Positions 23,170 through 32,169 of a stretch of DNA of 64,000 nucleotides are shown here, in pieces. Each line of letters starts with the position of its first letter. Position 1 is the first letter of the stretch. The stretch lies in assembly GCA_964500435.1 (NCBI GenBank), contig CAZCNL010000009.1, forward strand, positions 1-64,000. Direction: 5' to 3'. The notes beneath the pieces are model-generated. The model was not told where the DNA came from. It saw nothing but the letters and a program-made list of their open reading frames with translations, and did not search any database. The translations under genes and the position numbers were made by a program. The stretch comes from GWF2-33-9 sp964500435. Lineage in GTDB: Bacteria > Bacteroidota > Ignavibacteria > Kapaibacteriales > UBA2268.

Positions 23170-25170
23170 TTATTTTTCAGAAGATTGGTATTTGTTGAAA
23201 ATATCAAGAGTTTTTGGAATTGTAAAATAAAATGTAGAGCCTTCATTTTGCTTGCTTTCAACCCAAATTTCTCCATTATGTTTAATAATGAAATCTTTCA
23301 CAATTAATAAGCCAAGTCCTGTTCCCTTTTCACCTTCAGTTCCTACAGTGGTATATGTATGTGAAACTTTGAATAATTTATCAATTTTATCAGATGGAAT
23401 TCCTATTCCTGTATCTTGAATAGAAACCATTATAAAATCTGGATTTTTTGGATATTCTTTGGCACTAATTGTTATTGTCCCGCCCGCTGGTGTAAATTTA
23501 ATTGCATTTGTAATTAAATTTCGGATCACTGTGTTAATCATATTTGCATCAAAATAACAAAATGTATTCTCTTCAACACTATCCACTAAATTTATAGATT
23601 TTCTCCTTGCAAGGGGAACAAGCATATTAATATTTTGAATTACAAGTAATTTCAAATCTTGCAAAAATGGCTCGAAATCTATTTTCCCACGCTGCGAACG
23701 TGACCAAGTTAGCAAACTCATTAATAAATCAAGCACATTAGCAGAACTTAATTTTAATTCTTGCAAAATTTCTTCTTTTTCCTCTTCTGTAAAATCTTTT
23801 ATGTTTTCTGCAAAGACATAAATCATTTCTTTCAACCCACCGATTGGATTTTTTAAGTCGTGGGAAATAATGGAAAATAATCTATCCTTTGCCGCATTCG
23901 TTTCTTCCAAATTGGCGTTTTGCTCATTTATTATCTTGTTTTGCTCATCGAGTGATTTATTTTTATCTTGGATTTCTTGGTTAATTAGTTTTAAGTGCTC
24001 ATTTATTTTTTTAATTGACTTTTGTCTTGAATAAAGTGCCAAAATAAAAATTATTAATAAAAATGAGGAAACAACTGAAATTGCTATTATTAAATTTCTT
24101 ATTTTTCTGTCGGCTTGAATTTGGGCTTCCTTTTCTCGTTGACTTTTCAAAGTTAAAACTGATTTTAAACGAAATGCCTCTTTCTTTTTGGATATTTCAT
24201 AATAATTTTCTGCATAAACTTTGTAAAAATTATATGCGTTTTCATAATCATTGATATGTTGATAATAATTCGAAAGAAGTTTAGATATCAACCCAACATA
24301 ATCTTTTTTTCTTAAACTATCAGCTATTTTCAACCCAAATTCAGAATAATACCTAACGCTATCGAAATGATTTTCATCTTCATTTATTACGACCAAATTA
24401 TAACATAATGCAGGTAAAATATTTGTTTCATTGTATTTTCTTGCTAAATAAAATCCAATAGAATAATATTTTCTTGCTTCTTTGTTATCTTTTAATTTGT
24501 AGCGACTAATTAATCCAAGAATATTTAATGCTTTAACATAGCATTTGTTTGATTGAATTTTTTTTGCATATTGGGCTGCTTTTTCAGCATAATATCTTGA
24601 GTTATTTGCACTTATTGAAGGTTGTATGTTTGTATGTTCGAAATAAGTTGCTGCTAAAAGGTTGTATATATGTGCTAAATACAAAGTATCTTTATTTGTA
24701 AAAGCTAATTTTTTTGCATTTGTTAAAACTTCAATTGCATTATCAAACAAACCTGCGCTTCTAAAATTTTCCGCTAATCTTAAAAAGACTTCACATTGTA
24801 ATTTATAGTCATTCTTATCATCATTATCGAAATTATCAATTGCATCTAAAAGATTATTTGTTGATGATTCTATATCATTTTCTAATAAATAAAACTCAGA
24901 TAATTGTATTTTACCTAAAACAATGCCATCATTGTATTTAATTTTTTCCCCAACAGCAATTGCATCACGTGTTGTGATTAAAGCATCTTCGAAATAAAGG
25001 CTATCAAAATATATTTTTCCTAATTTTAACAAACTATCAACCTTTGCCCTGGAATCAGGCATAGATATATATTTTTCTAACAAATCTTTGTCAATATCCG
25101 CATAAGCAAATAACAAAGCTGTTAGAAAAATATAAAAACTTGATAATATTTTAATGGGAGTATTTAAAAT
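23170..25170 (-). CDS. TPR-containing membrane sensor histidine kinase
   Basis: From AUU 25170 this is 666 aa. A signal-type hydrophobic segment is followed by TPR-type helical repeats (to about 335) in the periplasm, one membrane segment (IAISVVSSFLLIIFILALYS), a coiled coil with KINEHLKLINQEIQDKNKSL, then HisKA with FSIISHDLKNPIGG (phospho-His) and HATPase boxes NLITNAIKFTP, QDTGIGIPSDKI and GEKGTGLGLLIVK. Start choice: the first standard codon is TTG 25116, but the frame is open upstream to 25174 and encodes the missing signal peptide (PIKILSSFYIFLTALLFAYA). AAAAGG lies 6 bases before an ATT codon at 25170. No response regulator is adjacent. Confidence 0.85.
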   Translation of the reverse strand: MLNTPIKILSSFYIFLTALLFAYADIDKDLLEKYISMPDSRAKVDSLLKLGKIYFDSLYFEDALITTRDAIAVGEKIKYNDGIVLGKIQLSEFYLLENDIESSTNNLLDAIDNFDNDDKNDYKLQCEVFLRLAENFRSAGLFDNAIEVLTNAKKLAFTNKDTLYLAHIYNLLAATYFEHTNIQPSISANNSRYYAEKAAQYAKKIQSNKCYVKALNILGLISRYKLKDNKEARKYYSIGFYLARKYNETNILPALCYNLVVINEDENHFDSVRYYSEFGLKIADSLRKKDYVGLISKLLSNYYQHINDYENAYNFYKVYAENYYEISKKKEAFRLKSVLTLKSQREKEAQIQADRKIRNLIIAISVVSSFLLIIFILALYSRQKSIKKINEHLKLINQEIQDKNKSLDEQNKIINEQNANLEETNAAKDRLFSIISHDLKNPIGGLKEMIYVFAENIKDFTEEEKEEILQELKLSSANVLDLLMSLLTWSRSQRGKIDFEPFLQDLKLLVIQNINMLVPLARRKSINLVDSVEENTFCYFDANMINTVIRNLITNAIKFTPAGGTITISAKEYPKNPDFIMVSIQDTGIGIPSDKIDKLFKVSHTYTTVGTEGEKGTGLGLLIVKDFIIKHNGEIWVESKQNEGSTFYFTIPKTLDIFNKYQSSEK

Positions 25171-25457
25171 TATTTACCTTTTAAAAAATCAAAATTAACA
25201 AAAAATTTTTTGAAATTCAATTTTTTGTAGTAATTTTTTTAAAAAAAATGTAGTAATTATTTTGATTTTATTAATATAATCAAAAGATTTGTCTATTATA
25301 TTCATTTTATATGATTTTCGTCTATATTAATTTGTATGATATTTGGATGATTAATTTTTAATAATTAATATTGAATCAATTTTAAATATCAAAATCTAAA
25401 ATTCAATTAATGTTATTTGCTTAATTTTAAATTTTTTATAATTGTAAATTAAAAAAA

Positions 25458-28388
25458 GTGAAAGAAGTAACTAAAATAATAAATATCAAAAATATCAAAA
25501 AATCAAAACCATCTGTAAAACGTCCCAAAGATGATATTAAACACATTGATGAATTCGAAAAAATATACGTCAGAGGTGCACGTGAACATAATTTGAAAGG
25601 AATTAATGTCGACATTCCACGAGATAAATTTGTTGTCATTACTGGTGTATCTGGTTCAGGAAAATCAAGTTTGGCTTTTGATACAATTTATGCCGAGGGT
25701 CAAAGGCGATATTTGGAATGCCTTTCACCTTATGCCCGTCAGTTTATGGAAGTGATGAAAAAGCCAGAAGTAGATAAAGTTGACGGACTTTCTCCGGCAA
25801 TTTCTATTGAGCAAAAAACAACGGGACGTAATCCTCGTTCAACGGTAGGAACAGTTACTGAAATTTATGATTATTTACGATTGCTTTTTGCAAAAATCGG
25901 AGTACAATATTGCACCGATTGTCATATTCCTGTTGTCGAAAAAACGCTCGACGAAATAACAAATGAGATTGAAACGAATTACACAGGCAATAAAATTCAA
26001 ATTCTTGCACCTCTTGTACGGTCTCGTAAAGGACATTACAAAGAACTTTTCGCAAGACTAATTAAAGAAGGTTATACCAAAGTACGAATTGATGGTATAA
26101 TTCACCCATTAAATGATGGAATGCAAGTGGAACGATATAAAATTCATGATATCGAACTTGTTGTTGATAGACTTCTCGTTAATAAAGAATCATCGTTTCG
26201 CCTTAAAAACTCCTTGGAAATTGCATTACAAAAAGGTGAAGAAACAGTAATAATAATTGGAGAAACACTTTTCACAGAACCTAAAACTTACAGTACAAAA
26301 TATTCTTGCGTTAAATGCGGCAAATCTTATGATAAACTTGCTCCAAATAATTTTTCTTTTAACTCTAAATATGGTTCTTGCCAAACTTGTGATGGACTCG
26401 GAGAAATCGAAGAATTTGATATTGACCTCTTAGTTCCTGATAAAAGTAAATCAATAAATCAAGGTGCTATCGAAACACTTGACAAAAATAAACTCAGTTG
26501 GGTTTGGAATCAACTTGAAGCCTTCGCTTCCAAGCATAAAATTGATTTAAACAAACCATTTTCTGAATTAACAAAAGATGAGATTAACAAAGTTTTTTAT
26601 GGTGACGAAGATAATGAAATTGAAGTTATCCATAAATTTGGTAATTCATCCCGAACTTATAAGCAAACTTTCCACGGATTGAATAATATAATGAAAAACC
26701 TGTTGGATAACCCACCTATTCAAACCGTCGAAACTTATTTGAATAAATATCTTACAACCAAAGTCTGTCCGACATGTTCTGGAAAACGCTTAAAAATTGA
26801 ATCTCTCAATGTTTTTATTAATAATTTAAGTATTGCTGATTTCGTTGCACTTGATATAGATGAAGCATTAAAATTTATCACCGATTTACCTAAACATCTG
26901 TCATTTCGTGACAACCAAATTTCGCAAGTTATTTTAAAAGAAATCAAAGATAGATTATCATTTCTCAAAAATGTTGGTCTTTCATATCTTTCACTGGAAC
27001 GTAAATCAAATAGCCTTTCGGGAGGCGAATCACAACGAATCCGGTTGGCATCACAAATTGGTTCACAACTTGTCGGAGTGACTTATGTACTTGATGAACC
27101 AAGCATCGGACTACATCAATATGATAACCATTTACTAATTAATTCATTGAAAGAACTTCGTAATCTTGGTAACAGCGTGTTAGTGGTCGAACACGATAAA
27201 GCAATGATTAACGAAAGCGATTATTTCATCGATGTAGGTCCAAAAGCTGGCATTTTTGGTGGAAATATTATTTTTGAAGGCACTCCAAAAGATTTAACCA
27301 GAATTGATAAAAAAACACTCGAAAAATCTTTGACCGCTCAATATCTTCTTGGAGTTAAAAAAATTGAGTTTAATCATCAACCACGTCTTGGAAACGGGAA
27401 ATTTTTGACTTTAAAAGGAGCAAAAGGTAATAATTTAAAAAATGTTACACTTAATTTACCACTTGGTAAATTCATCTGCATCACTGGATTAAGCGGTTCA
27501 GGTAAATCAAGTCTAATCAACGATACTTTATACCCTATTCTTTTTAATAAAATCAATCACAGTAATCATAAAGTGTTACCTTATGATTCAATTGAAGGAT
27601 TGGAACATATCGATAAAGTTATAGAAATTGACCAAAGCCCGATTGGTAAAACTATCCGTTCTAACCCTGCAACTTATACAGGTATTATGACTCAACTTCG
27701 TGAATTCTTTGCTTTGCTTCCTGAAGCAAAAATTCGTGGTTATTCAACTGGTCGATTTTCGTTCAATGTCCAAGGTGGTAGATGCGAAACCTGCCAAGGT
27801 GCTGGCATAAAAAAAATTGAGATGAACTTCTTGCCAGATATTTATGTCCCCTGCGATACTTGTCAAGGTAAAAGGTATAATGACGAAACTTTGCAAGTTA
27901 AATACAAAGGACTTTCAATTGCAGATGTTTTGGAGTTAACTATTGACGAGGCTGTCGATATATTTTCTCAAATTCCACAAATTCATAAAAAATTATTAAC
28001 TCTTCAAAAAGTTGGATTGGGTTATATAAAACTTGGGCAACAATCACCAACATTATCAGGTGGAGAATCTCAACGTGTAAAATTAGCAACTGAACTCTCT
28101 AAACGAAGTACCGGAAAAACTATCTATTTGCTTGATGAACCCACAACAGGACTACATTTCGATGATGTAAATATGTTACTTAAAATGTTGGACGATTTGG
28201 TTAATAAAGGGAACACTGTTTTAGTTATCGAACATAATTTAGATGTCATAAAATTTGCAGATTGGATTGTAGACCTCGGTCCTTTAGGTGGGAAAATGGG
28301 AGGTCATATTATTGCAGAAGGAACACCATCTGAAATTATTAAAAATAAAAAAAGCCTGACTGGAAAATATTTAAAAGAAGAACTTTAA
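25458..28388 (+). CDS. uvrA: Excinuclease ABC subunit A
   Basis: This 976-aa ABC-type ATPase recognises DNA lesions in nucleotide excision repair. It has Walker A motifs GVSGSGKSS (63-71) and GLSGSGKSS, and signature motifs NSLSGGESQRIRLA and PTLSGGESQRVKLA. The zinc modules are CVKCGKSYDKLAPN...CQTC and CETCQGAG...CDTCQGKR. The start is GTG 25458; no ATG is available before the conserved IYVRGAREHNLKGIN, so the N-terminus is about 30 residues longer than usual and Lys-rich. The 287-base upstream gap is almost pure AT and I see nothing definite in it. An AT-only hairpin follows the stop. Confidence 0.96.
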   Translation: MKEVTKIINIKNIKKSKPSVKRPKDDIKHIDEFEKIYVRGAREHNLKGINVDIPRDKFVVITGVSGSGKSSLAFDTIYAEGQRRYLECLSPYARQFMEVMKKPEVDKVDGLSPAISIEQKTTGRNPRSTVGTVTEIYDYLRLLFAKIGVQYCTDCHIPVVEKTLDEITNEIETNYTGNKIQILAPLVRSRKGHYKELFARLIKEGYTKVRIDGIIHPLNDGMQVERYKIHDIELVVDRLLVNKESSFRLKNSLEIALQKGEETVIIIGETLFTEPKTYSTKYSCVKCGKSYDKLAPNNFSFNSKYGSCQTCDGLGEIEEFDIDLLVPDKSKSINQGAIETLDKNKLSWVWNQLEAFASKHKIDLNKPFSELTKDEINKVFYGDEDNEIEVIHKFGNSSRTYKQTFHGLNNIMKNLLDNPPIQTVETYLNKYLTTKVCPTCSGKRLKIESLNVFINNLSIADFVALDIDEALKFITDLPKHLSFRDNQISQVILKEIKDRLSFLKNVGLSYLSLERKSNSLSGGESQRIRLASQIGSQLVGVTYVLDEPSIGLHQYDNHLLINSLKELRNLGNSVLVVEHDKAMINESDYFIDVGPKAGIFGGNIIFEGTPKDLTRIDKKTLEKSLTAQYLLGVKKIEFNHQPRLGNGKFLTLKGAKGNNLKNVTLNLPLGKFICITGLSGSGKSSLINDTLYPILFNKINHSNHKVLPYDSIEGLEHIDKVIEIDQSPIGKTIRSNPATYTGIMTQLREFFALLPEAKIRGYSTGRFSFNVQGGRCETCQGAGIKKIEMNFLPDIYVPCDTCQGKRYNDETLQVKYKGLSIADVLELTIDEAVDIFSQIPQIHKKLLTLQKVGLGYIKLGQQSPTLSGGESQRVKLATELSKRSTGKTIYLLDEPTTGLHFDDVNMLLKMLDDLVNKGNTVLVIEHNLDVIKFADWIVDLGPLGGKMGGHIIAEGTPSEIIKNKKSLTGKYLKEEL

Positions 28389-28394
28389 CATTTA

Positions 28395-28432
28395 AAATTT
28401 ATATTTTTTTATTAAAAATAAAATATAAATTT
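28395..28432. terminator. AT-only hairpin after uvrA
   Basis: AAATTTATATTTT (28395-28407) and AAAATATAAATTT (28420-28432) are exact complements 7 bases after the uvrA stop. The stem has no GC pair, so it is a weak terminator. In this AT-rich genome such stems can arise by chance. Confidence 0.4.
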
Positions 28433-28510
28433 ACTACTTTGAAATTAAAAATTAAAAATAACAAACAAGAATATTTCTTATTTTTGAACTTATAAAAATA
28501 AAAAAATATA

Positions 28511-29203
28511 ATGAACACAAAAAAATTCTGCGTTATAGGTCTTGGATACTTTGGTTCTAATTTAGCGATAAAATTAGCAGAAGCAGGCGCCGAAGTTATT
28601 GCAATAGACAAAGATGCCGATAAAGTTGAAGAAATTGCTTCTCGAGTTACAATTGCAGTTCAACTTGATTCAACCGATAGTGACGCCTTGAAAGCTCAAG
28701 ATATCAAAGATTTCGACGCTGTAATTGTTGCAATTGGTGAAGGGTTCGAAAGCTCAATTACAACTACTGCAATTTTACAAGAAATTGGTGTAAAAACTAT
28801 TTATAATCGTATTGTTTCCCCACTCCACCAAAGATTACTTAAGTTAATGGGAATTACTAATTTACTTGTTCCTGAAGCAGAAGCAGCAGAACACCTTGCT
28901 AAACAGCTCGTAAATCCCGGACTAATTGATACTTTCCCAATTAGTAATAAATATTCGATTTTTATCGTTCATGTTCCCAAAAAATATGTCAATGTTTCTG
29001 TTATTGATTCAAAAATTAGGCAACAATTTAATTTAAATTTAATCACTGTAAAAAAATTAGCAATCGGAGCGGAAAATGATCGTGAAGCACTTTTTGCAGC
29101 CGAAACAATTGGTGTCCCCTTACCTACTTATATTTTCAAAGAAAATGACATTCTTGTTTTATTTGGCTCCGAAGATGATTTCTTAAGATTTAGTGAGCAA
29201 TAA
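28511..29203 (+). CDS. KtrA/TrkA-type RCK regulatory protein
   Basis: This 230-aa cytosolic gating subunit for Trk/Ktr potassium uptake has an N-terminal RCK_N Rossmann fold with VIGLGYFGSNLAIKLAEAGA (residues 8-27) and an acidic strand end, VIAIDKDADK, which favours NAD(H)/ATP-type ligand binding. Residues about 140-225 form an RCK_C domain (DTFPISNKYSIFIVHVPKKY...). The length is that of single-RCK KtrA/KtrC, not duplicated TrkA. The membrane partner KtrB/TrkH is not in the window. A secreted PD40 protein follows after 5 bases, likely on the same transcript without a clear functional link. Confidence 0.85.
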   Translation: MNTKKFCVIGLGYFGSNLAIKLAEAGAEVIAIDKDADKVEEIASRVTIAVQLDSTDSDALKAQDIKDFDAVIVAIGEGFESSITTTAILQEIGVKTIYNRIVSPLHQRLLKLMGITNLLVPEAEAAEHLAKQLVNPGLIDTFPISNKYSIFIVHVPKKYVNVSVIDSKIRQQFNLNLITVKKLAIGAENDREALFAAETIGVPLPTYIFKENDILVLFGSEDDFLRFSEQ

Positions 29204-29208
29204 TATTT

Positions 29209-30843
29209 ATGTATTTTCCCAAAAAACATACAATCCTTTTTTTTATATTATTATCTATTACATTCAAATCATTGTCGCAAAATAATGATAGTGAATGGAG
29301 TAAGCCAATTAATTTGGAAATACTTAACTCGAAATATGATGATTTTGCTCCTGTGTGGAATTCGACTTTAAATTTATTATTTTTCAATTCAACCAGAACA
29401 GGAAGTTCAAAATTTTATATTTCATCAGTCGATGAAAATAATTCTTTTCAAATACCGAAATTAATGACAGATAATCTCAATAAAACATCAGATAATCAAT
29501 CATATCTTACATTTGAATCAAAAGAATCGGCATACTTTACAGCGAATGTAATTAATCAAAGAGGTAGCATTTTTAATATTTTTAAAACAAGATATCACAA
29601 AAATAATTGGGAAAAAGGTGAACTTGTAAAAGCATTATCTAGCGATGATTTTATCTTTCATCCAACAATTTCTCCTAATGGACAGTTTTTAATATTTTCC
29701 AAAGCAAGCGCTGAAAACCCAACTGACGCAGATTTATGGATAGCTTACCGAAACGACCAAAACGAATGGAGTGTCCAATTAAAGTTAGATGAATTAAATT
29801 CTAATGGCTCTGAGATAACCCCTTTTCTGGCATCTGATGACACTTTATATTTTTCTTCCAACGGATTCAATGGTAAAGGTGGTTATGATATTTATTATTC
29901 AATTTTAATCGATGGTAAATGGCAAAAACCACGTCCACTCAATGAATTGAATACGGAATTTGATGAATCAGACTTTTGTCTCATAAACCAAAATACTGCC
30001 ATTTTTGCTTCTAATCGACCTAATTCACTTGGTGGGTTAGATTTATGGCTCACAAAATTCGAAAAACATAAACAAGACAATAAAAATCCTATAATTAAAC
30101 TTTCTACTTATGTCGAAAATATTTCACTTCAAAATACTCGGAAATTCATACTATCATCAGAAGAAATATTAAAACATACAAATTTAAATAATTATACAAA
30201 AGATTTCGATTTAGTAAAAGTTTTCCAGGATTCAATTAAAGTTACTCCGGAAAACCTCGAAACTTTTATTTCGCTATATGATGTAAATAAAAATGATATT
30301 ATAAAAGTAATCTTGCAATTAAATAAAGAAAAAATTGATATTTTATCCCAAAAATGCGAAAATGATAAAATTAATGTCAATATTGATTTAACAAAATTTA
30401 TCACCAAGAACAATTTCAATAATATTGCAGATTCCATTATTATATCAATTAAAATTTTCGATTTTAACAACAATTTAATAGCAAGTAAGGATAAAACAAT
30501 CAACATTTTTAAATCTGTAAAAGAAAAAGCAGATTTAATAAAAATTGATAACTCGTTATTTGAAACTTATATCTTTCCAATGCCTGAGATTTTGAATGAT
30601 GAGACATTAAGGACAAATAGTGAATTAATTCAAAAAATTAAAACTTTTAATCCTCGAAAAAAAGTTATTATTGAATCATCCCCCACATTTGAACTTACTG
30701 ATAATCAAAAAATTCGAAATTGGTGTCAAAAACAATTTTCTGATTTTAAAGAAATAAATTTTCAAAAACAATGTCGACCAGACATCAGTCAATATTTCCC
30801 AACTTTAAATTTTAAGTATTTAATACTTTTAATCCAAAAGTAA
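29209..30843 (+). CDS. Secreted PD40 beta-propeller protein
   Basis: This 544-aa protein has an N-terminal signal peptide (about 1-24, HTILFFILLSITFKSLSQ). Residues 25-290 carry at least four PD40/WD40-like blades, for example FAPVWNSTLNLLFFNSTRTG, FHPTISPNGQFLIFSKA, LYFSSNGFNGKGGYDIYYS and AIFASNRPNSLGGLDLWL. The C-terminal half is Asn/Lys-rich, of beta character and unknown family. Many such proteins of this phylum end in an OmpA domain; here only a degenerate remnant could be present (IKTFNPRKKVIIESSP near the C-terminus). An envelope role is inferred from the signal peptide and the propeller. Confidence 0.65.
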   Translation: MYFPKKHTILFFILLSITFKSLSQNNDSEWSKPINLEILNSKYDDFAPVWNSTLNLLFFNSTRTGSSKFYISSVDENNSFQIPKLMTDNLNKTSDNQSYLTFESKESAYFTANVINQRGSIFNIFKTRYHKNNWEKGELVKALSSDDFIFHPTISPNGQFLIFSKASAENPTDADLWIAYRNDQNEWSVQLKLDELNSNGSEITPFLASDDTLYFSSNGFNGKGGYDIYYSILIDGKWQKPRPLNELNTEFDESDFCLINQNTAIFASNRPNSLGGLDLWLTKFEKHKQDNKNPIIKLSTYVENISLQNTRKFILSSEEILKHTNLNNYTKDFDLVKVFQDSIKVTPENLETFISLYDVNKNDIIKVILQLNKEKIDILSQKCENDKINVNIDLTKFITKNNFNNIADSIIISIKIFDFNNNLIASKDKTINIFKSVKEKADLIKIDNSLFETYIFPMPEILNDETLRTNSELIQKIKTFNPRKKVIIESSPTFELTDNQKIRNWCQKQFSDFKEINFQKQCRPDISQYFPTLNFKYLILLIQK

Positions 30844-30951
30844 CTCAATAAGTAAAAACATTATAATTTCATTTAATTGAATTTAAATATTAATTATTTG
30901 AAAAATATTTTGCAATTTTGCTTTTTATTTTTAATTAATTTTTAAAAGAAA

Positions 30952-32169
30952 ATGAGTATAAGTTTAATCGCAAGAGAAATTAAAGAATCTGCAACATTGC
31001 AGATTAACGAGAAGGCGGCTATTCTTCGTGCCAAAGGCGAGCCGCTCATTCATCTTGGTGGTGGTGAACCAAAAAGCAAAGCACCAATCAGTGCAATTTT
31101 AGCAGCGAACGCCGTAATTAATTCTGGCGAAGTACGTTACACACCTGCTGATGGTATTCCCGAACTGAAACAAGCTATTATCCGTTACACTGAAGATTTT
31201 TATAAAATCAAAGTCGCACCAGAAAATGTAATTGCTTCAAGCGGAGCAAAGCAATCACTGATGGTGGCATTAATGGCAATTTTAAATCCACAAGACGAAG
31301 TAATTTTCCCGGCACCTTATTGGGTTAGTTACTCTGAAATGGTAAAAATGTGCGGAGCTGTACCTGTACCAGTACTTCCAGAGGATGGTACTTTTTACCC
31401 ACGAATTCAAGATATTGAGCAAGTCTTTACTTCATATACAAAGGCAATTATAATTAATAGCCCAAATAACCCGACAGGAGCTGTTTATTCTCGTGAATTT
31501 ATTCGTGATGTCGTTGATTTTGCTCAAAAGAAAGGCGTTTACTTAATAATGGATGATATTTATCACAGATTAGTTTTTGATGGTGTTGAATGGGTAAATG
31601 TTTTCGATTATGCTCAAGATTTAGATGACCATTCAAAGATTATTGTGATAAACGGAGTATCTAAACAATATGCAATGACCGGATTCCGCATTGGTTGGGC
31701 TGTCGCAAGTAAAAAATTAATCGAAGTAATGAGAATTTTGCAAGGTCATCAAACTTCGGGACCATCAGTAGTTATGCAAAAAGCTGCCGTTGGTGCCTTA
31801 AATGGTGTTCAATCCCAAGTTGAAGCACTTCGAGTGACTTTGCAAAATAATCGAAATGTAATGATGGAACGACTTGCTGCATTTAATGGCGTCCGTGCTT
31901 CAAAACCAATGGGTTCATTCTATGTTTTCGTAGATTTTAGTTATTACGAAAAAGATTCACGCAAACTTGCCAACTTTTTACTTGATAAAGTACGAGTTGC
32001 CACAGTTCCAGGTGTTGATTTTGGCTTAGATGGTTATCTAAGACTTTCTACATGTGGCTCAATCAAAGATATTACCGAAGGTATTGAACGAATCAAATGG
32101 GCTTTAGACCCAGATTCTCCAAACGAACTTTATATTGGTTTACGTAAATTAGTGAGGGATTGGCTATGA
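30952..32169 (+). CDS. Class I/II pyridoxal-phosphate aminotransferase (aspartate-type)
   Basis: This 405-aa fold-type I aminotransferase carries SSGAKQSLMVALMAI (about 100), the cofactor-binding FPAPYWVSYSEMVKMCGAVP, the NSPNNPTGAVYSREF motif and the PLP lysine in NGVSKQYAMTGFRIGWAVAS. The C-terminal arginine is in LRLSTCGSIKDI. These are typical of aspartate/aromatic aminotransferases (subgroup I-gamma). Its stop overlaps the start of pckA (ATGA), so the two are translationally coupled. Interconversion of aspartate and oxaloacetate would feed the oxaloacetate substrate of PEP carboxykinase directly. The substrate preference is inferred. Confidence 0.88.
   Translation: MSISLIAREIKESATLQINEKAAILRAKGEPLIHLGGGEPKSKAPISAILAANAVINSGEVRYTPADGIPELKQAIIRYTEDFYKIKVAPENVIASSGAKQSLMVALMAILNPQDEVIFPAPYWVSYSEMVKMCGAVPVPVLPEDGTFYPRIQDIEQVFTSYTKAIIINSPNNPTGAVYSREFIRDVVDFAQKKGVYLIMDDIYHRLVFDGVEWVNVFDYAQDLDDHSKIIVINGVSKQYAMTGFRIGWAVASKKLIEVMRILQGHQTSGPSVVMQKAAVGALNGVQSQVEALRVTLQNNRNVMMERLAAFNGVRASKPMGSFYVFVDFSYYEKDSRKLANFLLDKVRVATVPGVDFGLDGYLRLSTCGSIKDITEGIERIKWALDPDSPNELYIGLRKLVRDWL

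Noticed and set aside
23170..25116. TTG 25116 as the true start of the TPR sensor kinase
   Set aside because: It would remove a clear signal peptide encoded in the open frame upstream, and no Shine-Dalgarno precedes it.
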